Shown here piece by piece: positions 8,285 to 15,197 of a DNA stretch of 20,771 nt; positions within the stretch are counted from its first letter, which is position 1, and each line of letters begins with the position of its first letter. Made by a program: the position numbers and the translations under genes. Origin of the DNA: an uncultured Bacillota bacterium. GTDB lineage: Bacteria > Bacillota_I > Bacilli_A > RF39 > UBA660. The notes under the pieces were generated by a model. It was not told the origin of the DNA and did not search any database. It saw only the letters and a list, made by a program, of their open reading frames with translations. Where the stretch lies: assembly GCA_947179265.1 (NCBI GenBank), contig CAMXBB010000005.1, positions 1 through 20,771 of the forward strand, in the 5' to 3' direction.

Positions 8285-8314
8285 ATTATACTATTTCTTA
8301 GGGTTCATTGTCAA
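8285..8314 (-). promoter_or_regulatory. Near-consensus sigma-A promoter of the polymerase-HAD gene
   Basis: Minus strand TTGACA (8309-8314), an 18-bp spacer, then TATAAT (8285-8290): both hexamers are perfect. The predicted leader to ATG 8259 is about 19 nt and contains GGGGTG as the ribosome site. The hexamers make this one of the strongest-looking promoters in the window. It lies between the stop of the repeat-protein gene (8325) and the polymerase start. Confidence 0.8.
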
Positions 8315-8324
8315 TCATTTTATA

Positions 8325-9023
8325 TTAAGAAGATAAAATCCAATCGATAATAATTTTCTTTAATTCATAATATTCATTCTCTTCAAATTGCATATTAGCG
8401 ATACAAAAACGTTTATTAGCTATATGAGCGCAAAACATACATTCATATAGATTAAAAGCATCTTGAATAAATAAAGAATTACTAACCTTATTAGAACATA
8501 TTACACTATAGGAATTAGAACAATCCTTAGAGTCATCAGTCCTAATACAAAAACTACAATTAGTAGATCTCTTGGAAGCTAATATGTATTCCGAATTTAC
8601 ACAAGAATCGGAATAAACGGCATTTTTACACAGATTTAAATCAGTAGACCTGTAAACATTTTCTGATGAATATATGGTATCACTTTTACTTACATTTAAC
8701 GAATCAAATACTCTTTCGGTAGTAGTTAGATTAATATTCTTCCATATTCTTATAATATCTTCTAAACTCTTAATATCTTCTCTTTTTTTCATCCACCCCT
8801 CTTTCTTATCAATATTTTCCATATTATTTAGAGTTATGAAGGAATTCGAAGCAATATTATCTGCCCAAGTAACTTCATTAGTTGTAGAATCTCTTACCTC
8901 TTTTGGTAGATTGATATCAAAAGCAAATTTCTCCAATAATTCATCTAAACTAAAACTACATTCTCTATCAAAAACAGATTTAAATATTTTATTAACAATC
9001 TTTAAAACCTCTACATCATCCAT
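8325..9023 (-). CDS. Cys-rich repeat protein, probable short beta-helix
   Basis: 232 aa, no family recognised with certainty. The first 110 residues look mixed alpha/beta. Residues about 110-210 consist of short Ser/Asn/Cys-rich rungs (SENVYRSTDLN, KNAVYSDSC, SEYILASKRS, TNCSFCIRTDD, NSYSVICSN, VSNSLFIQD) typical of right-handed beta-helices. Nine cysteines fall in that part (132, 141, 156, 159, 168, 176, 195, 198, 207), with two CxxC pairs. The ending RFCIANMQFEENEYYELK resembles a C-terminal segment (YCI-NKQ-EEY) that I associate with uncharacterised proteins of phages and candidate-phyla bacteria. There is no signal peptide, so the cysteines would be cytoplasmic. ATG 9023 is preferred over ATG 9029 because AGGA lies 6 bases upstream of it but abuts the other. 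It lies 15 bp after the HerA-like gene, so the two are probably co-transcribed. Confidence 0.6.
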   Translation of the reverse strand: MDDVEVLKIVNKIFKSVFDRECSFSLDELLEKFAFDINLPKEVRDSTTNEVTWADNIASNSFITLNNMENIDKKEGWMKKREDIKSLEDIIRIWKNINLTTTERVFDSLNVSKSDTIYSSENVYRSTDLNLCKNAVYSDSCVNSEYILASKRSTNCSFCIRTDDSKDCSNSYSVICSNKVSNSLFIQDAFNLYECMFCAHIANKRFCIANMQFEENEYYELKKIIIDWILSS

Positions 9024-9038
9024 TATCATTCCTACTTT

Positions 9039-10859
9039 CTATTTATATATTGGTAAAATATCATTTAATTTGATGTTATCGCCTATCGTAAAATCAATTT
9101 TCTTATCATCATTATCATTTTTGTTTTGACGATTCTCCTTTTCTTCATGTTCTTCTTTTCTTGGAATACTTTGAAAGTCTGTAGTTATACCTTTAAATGC
9201 TGGCAAAAGAATTCCATTAGAACTAATCCTTACAACACATTCTCTATTCTGTAATTCACTTAAGTATTTTCTTTGTTCTTCTATATCATTATTAGGATAT
9301 AGTTTCATATTAAAGTTATCAGTTAAAACCTTAGCATCTAATTTAGATACTCTAAAAATATAATAATTTATAACGTTAGCAAATATAGCGTTCTTTAAAT
9401 CATCACTTACCTGATTAAAATATTGACCTGCTAATATTAAGGATAAATTATATTTTCTAGCTTCAGACAATAATCGTGATAACATAGGATTTTCAAGTAA
9501 TGCTACTTCATCAATAATGAATATAATATGACTATCGACGGGGTTATTTTGAATTAAAGTTAACATTTCTGCTGTAATTAGATTAGATATCGTCTTAGTA
9601 ATCTTATCTCCAAGTTTACATCTATCCAAAGAAAAAATTGTTACATCATTATTCTTAATAGTTTTGTTAAGATCAACTTCGATATCTTCTTGATTAAATA
9701 CAGGCATCAAAGATAATTCATCGATAAAGGCAATAATTGGTGAAATAGCTTCTCCATATGATTTAGTCTTTAAATCATTGAAATCACTCAAAAAAAATTC
9801 GATTACATTATAAGGAACTATATTCTTTGCTTCTCTTAGTAATTCATTACGATATTCGGTATCTAATAGTAATTTTTTTAATCTTACAAAGTTAAATTTT
9901 TTAACTCCTAATAAAAGATACAAAGAATGTCTTAAAACTCTTTCTAGTTTAGAATTATAATCACTTCCAAATAGATTTCTCAAAGTACTCATCAGAATCT
10001 CTGTTGAAGATATAATATCTTCATCACTTGAGAAGAGATTGATAGAGTTACTTATGTCTTTAAAATCAATTACTTTACCTAAACCTCCTATATCACTTTC
10101 TAATGAAGCATGAGGATCAATAAGTACTACTTTATAATTATTTATTCCATCCCTTTTAATAATATTTTTGACCATAGAAGCGATAAGCTTAGACTTACCA
10201 GAACCAGAAGAACCTAGAATAAGTGAATGTTTAGCAAAATCATAATCTCTTTGATGAAGGTAATACTCCCCTTGTAAGAAAGGATAAGTATCTATCTTAA
10301 ATAAAGATTTTGCTTTATCAGTTGATAATTTATGTAATATCTTAGTAACATCTAAATACTTAGGAACTCCCTTACATGAATAGATCTTATTATCATTGAA
10401 ATTATTAGCTAAAATGTTTTTAGGTATTCCAAGTAATAGATGTCTAGATTGATATCGATTATTCTTTATTACATTTAAAGTTATATCAGTTTTATAATTA
10501 TTTTTATTTAACATCATTATATCTATTACTATGCTATCTATCTTTCCCCTATTCTTTATTTCAAAATGATTTAACATATCAATAAAACAACTACTGATAT
10601 TCATATATAAAGGTATTCTAATCTTGTTCATTTCTAACCTTACATCATTACAACTCTTTAACATAAAAGACGATAATCCATTAATAATACTTGGTAGCAT
10701 TATCTTAGAAATAATATAATAACGAATACTATTATTATCATTTTTTATAACTATTCGCCATTTTCTAAAACGACCAACAAATAAAGAAATGCGATGAATT
10801 AACTCTTCCCATTCTTCTCTTCCTATATTTTTCTTAACTAAATATATTTCTGAGGTCAC
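9039..10859 (-). CDS. HerA/VirB4-like DNA-translocase-type ATPase
   Basis: 606 aa from GTG 10859. The C-terminal two thirds is a HerA-FtsK ATPase of the kind seen in conjugation and HerA systems: Walker A GSSGSGKS (216-223), VVLIDPHASLE right after the first helix, Walker B IIFIIDEVAL with D450-E451, LLSEARKYNLSLILAGQ (Q479 as sensor) and FRVSKLDAKVL. The N-terminal 190 residues lack a recognisable domain. The tail (about 565-600) is charged and low complexity. No transmembrane segments are apparent, which argues against VirD4 and for HerA or VirB4-like ATPases. The frame opens at GTG 10874, but GTG 10859 has GAGG at good spacing. It pumps or remodels DNA, or powers a partner. The gene following it encodes the Cys-rich repeat protein, not a NurA nuclease. 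Confidence 0.8.
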   Translation of the reverse strand: MTSEIYLVKKNIGREEWEELIHRISLFVGRFRKWRIVIKNDNNSIRYYIISKIMLPSIINGLSSFMLKSCNDVRLEMNKIRIPLYMNISSCFIDMLNHFEIKNRGKIDSIVIDIMMLNKNNYKTDITLNVIKNNRYQSRHLLLGIPKNILANNFNDNKIYSCKGVPKYLDVTKILHKLSTDKAKSLFKIDTYPFLQGEYYLHQRDYDFAKHSLILGSSGSGKSKLIASMVKNIIKRDGINNYKVVLIDPHASLESDIGGLGKVIDFKDISNSINLFSSDEDIISSTEILMSTLRNLFGSDYNSKLERVLRHSLYLLLGVKKFNFVRLKKLLLDTEYRNELLREAKNIVPYNVIEFFLSDFNDLKTKSYGEAISPIIAFIDELSLMPVFNQEDIEVDLNKTIKNNDVTIFSLDRCKLGDKITKTISNLITAEMLTLIQNNPVDSHIIFIIDEVALLENPMLSRLLSEARKYNLSLILAGQYFNQVSDDLKNAIFANVINYYIFRVSKLDAKVLTDNFNMKLYPNNDIEEQRKYLSELQNRECVVRISSNGILLPAFKGITTDFQSIPRKEEHEEKENRQNKNDNDDKKIDFTIGDNIKLNDILPIYK

Positions 10860-10903
10860 CCCATAAAACCTCACCTCAAAGATAATAATACTTTATTTAA
10901 ATA

Positions 10904-10965
10904 AAAAAAGACTGACTTTTTAGTTCCAAATTTAATCAGTCATATATTGGAACTAAAAAATCAGT
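10904..10965 (-). terminator. Strong terminator overlapping the end of the AraC-type gene
   Basis: A 19-bp inverted repeat (10911-10929 and 10947-10965, one mismatch) with a 17-nt loop is followed on the minus strand by C and seven Ts. The 5' arm is inside the regulator's coding sequence and its stop codon lies in the loop. The loop also contains GACTGA, which can pair with TCAGTC in the 3' arm, giving an alternative 6-bp hairpin before the same T run. It ends the AraC-type transcript before the HerA-like gene. Confidence 0.75.
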
Positions 10966-11736
10966 TATACAATCATGATAATATTCTAATTCAGGGGTTT
11001 CTTTAAGATTATATTTAGTAGATGGAAGAAAAGAAAGATAAAACTTTTGTGATATATATCTTATGTCTTTGGCTTCTTGAGAATCTATTTTAAATCTTAA
11101 ATATCTTCCCTTTTCGATTATCACTTTATCAAAACCATCTAATTCTTTTTCATATAAACAATAATATCTATTACATTCCTCTCTAAATTCATCGCTATAA
11201 GAAATCATTCCATATTTTACTGGACCCAAGAGATTCATATATTTTTCCTCAGTAATATTAAAAAAGTGAGGAGCATCATTTTCAATAGTAGCATTATTAG
11301 TTTCAGTAAAAATACCATACAGTGTTAGTTCATCCATACTTATAATATCGTATTCTAATGAAGTATTGACCTCAATACTTTCGTCAAATATAATTCTAGG
11401 AAATGTTTTGAGAGTAGTATTTTCATCTACTTCACTTGGCTTTATACCATGAAATGCACTGAAAGCTCTAGAAAAAGAAGTCGCATTATCATAATTATAC
11501 TTGATTGCTAAATCAACTATTTTTATATCACCCTTTATTAGATCTTCCGATGCTAAAGAAAGACGACGATATCTAATATATTCTGCTAATGACACTCCAC
11601 ATAATAAAGAAAAAAGCTTTTGCATAGTAAAGATATTTACTCCCATCATGTTAGCAAGAATGTTGTACTCAATATCATCATATATATGATCATCAATATA
11701 TTGGGTTATCTCATTTAAACAAGTATAGATATTCAT
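10936..11736 (-). CDS. AraC-family regulator with a GyrI-like effector-binding domain
   Basis: 266 aa. Residues about 10-105 form the double helix-turn-helix of AraC/XylS proteins (YNILANMMGVNIFTMQKLFSLL, then IVDLAIKYNYDNATSFSRAFSAFHGIKPSEV). The rest (about 125-265) reads as a GyrI-like/Rob-type ligand-binding domain. DNA-binding-first architecture matches Rob/SoxS-like multidrug and antibiotic sensors of Firmicutes. It is transcribed divergently from the HipA-like kinase gene across 143 bp, so it may control that gene as well as itself. AGGTG lies 5 bases before ATG. The 3' end doubles as the 5' arm of a terminator hairpin. Confidence 0.88.
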   Translation of the reverse strand: MNIYTCLNEITQYIDDHIYDDIEYNILANMMGVNIFTMQKLFSLLCGVSLAEYIRYRRLSLASEDLIKGDIKIVDLAIKYNYDNATSFSRAFSAFHGIKPSEVDENTTLKTFPRIIFDESIEVNTSLEYDIISMDELTLYGIFTETNNATIENDAPHFFNITEEKYMNLLGPVKYGMISYSDEFREECNRYYCLYEKELDGFDKVIIEKGRYLRFKIDSQEAKDIRYISQKFYLSFLPSTKYNLKETPELEYYHDCITDFLVPIYD

Positions 11737-11752
11737 ATCATCACCTACTACA

Positions 11753-11758
11753 ATTATA
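11753..11758 (-). promoter_or_regulatory. Putative -10 element of the AraC-type gene
   Basis: Minus-strand TATAAT lies 17 bp upstream of ATG 11736, with no convincing -35 at 16-18 bp. That fits an activator-dependent or weak promoter. A TGTTAACA palindrome (11767-11774) lies just upstream, where an activator or autoregulator could bind. Confidence 0.35.
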
Positions 11759-11808
11759 TCTTATATTGTTAACACTAGGCATATATTTTACTTACTATTT
11801 ACAATTTA

Positions 11809-11849
11809 TTGGAATATTGATCTTATATATAATATAATGGTATATATAC
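11809..11849 (+). promoter_or_regulatory. Putative promoter and operator of the HipA-like kinase gene
   Basis: TTGGAA (11809-11814), an 18-bp spacer and TATAAT (11833-11838), with a second overlapping TATAAT at 11828-11833. A perfect GTATATATAC palindrome (11840-11849) lies over the expected transcription start, a good place for a repressor. AAAGGGG precedes ATG 11880 by 7 bases. The regulator that would bind is not shown by the sequence. Confidence 0.45.
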
Positions 11850-11879
11850 AATATATCAATGTATTAAAGGGGATACACT

Positions 11880-13037
11880 ATGGATAATGAAGTTTTTAGA
11901 CTTGATGAATATTTATTAAAGACATATGGATATACATTCACTGATTTTAATGATTTAGCAAAACAAGATTTTGTAGAATTTGAAGGTATTGGAGCAAATT
12001 CACTTTTTTGGATTACTATAAATGGTCAAAAATATCTATTTAAAAAGATTGAGAGTGGCTTTGGAGAATATACTTGGATTGGAGAACTATTATCAAAAAA
12101 GATTGCTGATTTACTGGGAATTCCTTGTGCGGAATATACGATATGTCGGTTAAATGATTGTTATGGAATCCTTTCTAAGAAGTTTACTTTAGAAAATGAA
12201 ACCCTTATTTTAGGAGCACAAATAATCCAAGAGGTATTAAATAAATATCCTTACCTAAAAGATAAAACTAAGACTGTTTTAGATGATGAAGATTTCATTA
12301 ATCTATATAATGTTCCCGATGCTATTATCAAAATGCCACTTGAATATAAATTTGAATATCTTCATAATAATTTAAATAATCTTGAACAACTTTGGTCGAT
12401 TATTGAAATGTATTTAAACATTCACAATCTTGATATTGATTATCAAAGACCAATAATGGAATATCTAACTCAACTATTCATGTTTGATGTATTAACATTA
12501 CAAACTGATCGCCATATGGGTAATTGGTCAATTATCTTAATAAAAAATAAAGATGGTTCATTATCACTTAGAACTTCTGATGTATTTGATAATGCAACAT
12601 CATTCAATCTATGGCGATATGGTGAAAGACGTTCAAAGTTTTATGGAGTGTTAGATAGCATTGTTAACTATCCTGATAATAAAAAAGCTAAAGAAGGTTT
12701 TACTAATTTCCTATATCTTGACAAGCTATTACTTACTCCTTCTGAAGATGCTATTAGAAATGCTAAGAAGAAAAAACGTGAACCAGCTACTAAACTGGTT
12801 GAATACTTCTTAAAAGTATCTGATAGTACATATGTAAATTTGTTCAATGAATATTTTCAAAAGGTTAAAAATGCTGATATATTAGGACTTCTAGAAGAAA
12901 TAGAACAAGAACAACATATAGAAATACCAGAAGATGCTAAAGAATACATATGTGACGTTATGAAATATAATATTTTACTAATTGAAGAAAGTATAAATAA
13001 AGTATTAAAAGAAAGTGGACGTGGTCTAGATGTATAA
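11880..13037 (+). CDS. HipA-like Ser/Thr kinase
   Basis: 385 aa with the PI3/4-kinase-like core of HipA proteins. Visible landmarks are QKYLFKK (50-56, probable ATP lysine K55 or K56), E69 in WIGELLSKKIADLLGIPCAEY, the catalytic loop D210-RHMGN215 in LTLQTDRHMGNW, and the metal-binding SDVFDNATSF (D234, D237). All catalytic positions look intact. HipA-type toxins phosphorylate translation factors such as GltX. Related stand-alone kinases have other targets. There is no HipB-type helix-turn-helix antitoxin beside it. Instead a 137-aa unknown gene overlaps its stop by 8 bp. The N-terminal subdomain seen in full-length (about 440-residue) HipA is shortened. A toxin role is an inference. Confidence 0.78.
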   Translation: MDNEVFRLDEYLLKTYGYTFTDFNDLAKQDFVEFEGIGANSLFWITINGQKYLFKKIESGFGEYTWIGELLSKKIADLLGIPCAEYTICRLNDCYGILSKKFTLENETLILGAQIIQEVLNKYPYLKDKTKTVLDDEDFINLYNVPDAIIKMPLEYKFEYLHNNLNNLEQLWSIIEMYLNIHNLDIDYQRPIMEYLTQLFMFDVLTLQTDRHMGNWSIILIKNKDGSLSLRTSDVFDNATSFNLWRYGERRSKFYGVLDSIVNYPDNKKAKEGFTNFLYLDKLLLTPSEDAIRNAKKKKREPATKLVEYFLKVSDSTYVNLFNEYFQKVKNADILGLLEEIEQEQHIEIPEDAKEYICDVMKYNILLIEESINKVLKESGRGLDV

Positions 13038-13443
13038 CAAAGAGCAAAATATAGCGAATGCTATGGATATCATTCAAGTTATTATTGAAAAAGGTGGAAA
13101 TTATGAGCTTGGTAAAAGTCTCATAGAAAATAACCCATCAATAGCAATATTTAGTGGTGAAGAGATTAAAAAACATATCTTTCTAGTAATGAATCACGAT
13201 ATTGTCTATGCAGTATTATTTATTATAGATGATGATCTTTTTTGGACTGTCTTAAACGATAATGTCTGTGGTACTCTTATAAAGAACAATACTTCACCAA
13301 TAGATTATGTTATTCTTCTAATGTTAGAATCCATTTCCAAGTATAAAAAATTAACTCATCATGAAGAAAAATCAACATTAGAAGATGCTATTAATGAATA
13401 TAATTTAGTAAAGAAAAATGAAGAAAGTTATCATATAAAATAA
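13030..13443 (+). CDS. Unknown small protein encoded with the HipA-like kinase
   Basis: 137 aa, not recognised. Mostly helical by eye (AMDIIQVIIEKGG, YELGKSLIENN, PIDYVILLMLESISKYKK), with a central strand-like stretch IFLVMNHDIVYAVLFIIDDDLFWTVL and a charged tail. There is no signal peptide and no helix-turn-helix. The ATG overlaps the kinase stop region by 8 bp (ATG within GATGTATAA), so the two are translationally coupled and likely interact. Candidate roles are antitoxin, adaptor or substrate of the kinase, none of them shown. The stop codon forms the base of the convergent terminator hairpin. Confidence 0.65.
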   Translation: MYNKEQNIANAMDIIQVIIEKGGNYELGKSLIENNPSIAIFSGEEIKKHIFLVMNHDIVYAVLFIIDDDLFWTVLNDNVCGTLIKNNTSPIDYVILLMLESISKYKKLTHHEEKSTLEDAINEYNLVKKNEESYHIK

Positions 13444-13473
13444 GGTTTCAATTAATGAAACCTTATTTTTTTT
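13441..13473. terminator. Bidirectional terminator between convergent genes
   Basis: A perfect 10-bp stem, TAAGGTTTCA / TGAAACCTTA, with a 5-nt loop (13441-13465). On the plus strand it is followed by eight Ts, on the minus strand by TTTTAT. The plus-strand stop (TAA 13441-13443) and the minus-strand stop (TAA read from 13465 to 13463) are the two ends of the stem, so one hairpin serves both convergent genes. Confidence 0.85.
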
Positions 13474-15136
13474 CATCTGGACGATAAACTTTGACTACTT
13501 TAGTATCTTCCTCTTCTTTATACTTCTTATTAGCATCAATTCGAATATTAGCAGTATCTGATGAGAACCCTTCCGGATAACGTGCTCTTAGTTTAGCAAT
13601 ATTATCTTCTAATATCTCACTTAGATTAACATTAAACATCACTTTAGATATTGCTGCTACATATAGAAGGATTTCTCCCACTACTTTTATGGCATCGTCT
13701 TTAGTATCTACATAATCGATCTTATTTAATACCTTTTTAAAATTCATCAATGTATCGAAGACATTTACAGTATCGATATCAATAGCTCCAATAAAATGAT
13801 TTATATAATCTATATTATATCCACCACTATTTTCTTGACATAATGGATCTGGAGATAAAGCTGCTTTTTTAATCAAATCTTCATCCAACATAAAACCACT
13901 TTTAATACTACCAGTTAATGAATTATAAACCTCATCTAATGAGTAATCATAATATATTGCTAAAGATGTTGAAAGATACCATACTAAATCTCCAAGTTCT
14001 TTTGGCGCAAGTTTTAGTATTTCACGTTTCTTTTCCTCACTTAAACTATGAGTATATAACTTCTTTATATAATCAAAGAATTCACCATATTCACCAATGA
14101 TTCCCATATATGCATTTAATCTTAAAGCACTCCTAGAACCAAAGTCATTGATAGTTCTTAAAGCATTATTTTGATACCAGGATGTTGTTATCTCTTCATC
14201 CCTACTTGTAATATCTAAAAGCTTTTGACCAAGGCATCCACCATGACAATTCTCTTTACCACATTCCTTGCATCTATCACTCTCTAATTCTGAAGCATTT
14301 CTTATACTTTCAAAATACTCAGAATTATAGATATCCTTCAAAGATGAAGTATGAATATTTCCTCCACTACCTAAAAAGTTAAAATATTTCATAGCATCAC
14401 ATGGATATACTGAACCATCAAAACCAACAATCATTGTATCTCTACCAGCTTTGCATGGTGTATAAGATATATCTAGAATATTAAATGGGCTTCCTAAATG
14501 AATCTTATTAGGATATTTATTCATCATATCAATGATAAATGGCTTTATCTCTTTTAAATCATTACTAGTTAAAACAAGATCCCCATTACCTCTTCCATGC
14601 TTAACAAATCTTAGGAATGATAATTTCTTAAAATGTTTTTGATAAAGCTGATCTAATAATTTATTTAGTTCAGCAAAATCATCTTTACTCTTAGTTGTTA
14701 AGCAATAATGAAAACTGATATCCATAATATTACTTAAACTTATTAGAAATGCTTCAATCGTTTCAAAACTAACAACACCATCAGTCGTTAAACCAACATT
14801 TAAAGAATATATTATTTCAGTTAAACCCGCTATTCTTAATTTATTTAATTTTTCATATTTTGATAATGTAGGTTCACACATCGTATATAATTTAATTTTC
14901 TTTATTCCTTTTTTATGAGCATAGAACACAACATCTTCAATACCAGCATATTCAGTTGCTTCTCCTCCTGTTAAAACAATACTCTCGATATTATTATCAA
15001 CACATTCATCAATAATTCTCTTTATTGTATCCATATCTAGCTCAATAACATTATCCATATTAGCATTACTACTACAATGAATACATCCTCTTTTACAATA
15101 ATTTGTAAGTTCAATCTTTACTTCTTTGACTTCCAT
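13463..15136 (-). CDS. Radical SAM/SPASM enzyme fused to tandem MazG-like domains
   Basis: 557 aa. Residues 1-220 are a radical SAM barrel: TNYCKRGCIHC holds the 4Fe-4S ligands C14, C18, C21, and VLTGGEA (54-60) binds SAM. A SPASM/twitch region follows (C228, C246, C289, C292, C297, C301; VGFDGSVYPCDAMK), expected to carry auxiliary clusters. From about 325 on the protein is MazG-like: ALRTINDFG, GEYGEFFDYIKK (E349, E352), KELGDLVWYL (E380, D383). A second, degenerate copy (about 445-525) ends in DNIAKLRARYPEGFS, the typical tail of phage MazG-like proteins. MazG enzymes hydrolyse NTPs to NMP and PPi. SPASM enzymes usually modify peptides, but no precursor gene is visible here. The natural substrate is unknown. 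GAGGTG lies 5 bases before ATG. Confidence 0.85.
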   Translation of the reverse strand: MEVKEVKIELTNYCKRGCIHCSSNANMDNVIELDMDTIKRIIDECVDNNIESIVLTGGEATEYAGIEDVVFYAHKKGIKKIKLYTMCEPTLSKYEKLNKLRIAGLTEIIYSLNVGLTTDGVVSFETIEAFLISLSNIMDISFHYCLTTKSKDDFAELNKLLDQLYQKHFKKLSFLRFVKHGRGNGDLVLTSNDLKEIKPFIIDMMNKYPNKIHLGSPFNILDISYTPCKAGRDTMIVGFDGSVYPCDAMKYFNFLGSGGNIHTSSLKDIYNSEYFESIRNASELESDRCKECGKENCHGGCLGQKLLDITSRDEEITTSWYQNNALRTINDFGSRSALRLNAYMGIIGEYGEFFDYIKKLYTHSLSEEKKREILKLAPKELGDLVWYLSTSLAIYYDYSLDEVYNSLTGSIKSGFMLDEDLIKKAALSPDPLCQENSGGYNIDYINHFIGAIDIDTVNVFDTLMNFKKVLNKIDYVDTKDDAIKVVGEILLYVAAISKVMFNVNLSEILEDNIAKLRARYPEGFSSDTANIRIDANKKYKEEEDTKVVKVYRPDEKK

Positions 15137-15151
15137 AGTTGCACCTCAATC

Positions 15152-15183
15152 TAAAAAACACTCTTATTATATCATAAGAGTGT
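15152..15183 (-). terminator. Terminator of the CHAP gene that also contains a -10 element
   Basis: A perfect 10-bp stem ACACTCTTAT / ATAAGAGTGT (15158-15183, loop of 6) is followed on the minus strand by six Ts, directly after the CHAP gene. Its loop and second arm contain the extended -10 TGATATAAT (15166-15174), 30 bp upstream of the radical SAM start. The element may therefore end one transcript and begin the next. No good -35 is seen. Confidence 0.65.
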
Positions 15184-15197
15184 TAATTATAATTCAA

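Noticed and set aside
8674..9129. Plus-strand open frame of 151 codons
   Set aside because: Lies opposite the repeat-protein gene and the end of the HerA-like gene. Its hydrophobic, Leu/Ser-rich translation is typical of an antisense shadow.
5851..15136. A prophage or integrated element, suggested by phage-type polymerase and MazG domains
   Set aside because: There is no integrase, terminase, capsid, portal, lysis or attachment-site sequence, and the domains are fused to other enzymes under separate promoters. Domestication of phage-derived domains fits better.
13463..15136. A sactipeptide or other RiPP cluster, with the SPASM enzyme and the M16 pair as maturation and processing enzymes
   Set aside because: The M16 genes are about 8 kb away in another operon, and no small Cys-rich precursor gene lies beside the radical SAM gene. 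It stays possible only if a precursor is encoded elsewhere.
13463..15136. Viperin-like antiviral enzyme, because a radical SAM and an NTP-related domain occur together
   Set aside because: The SPASM cysteines place it in the peptide/multi-cluster group, and the protein lacks viperin-type sequence features that I could recognise.
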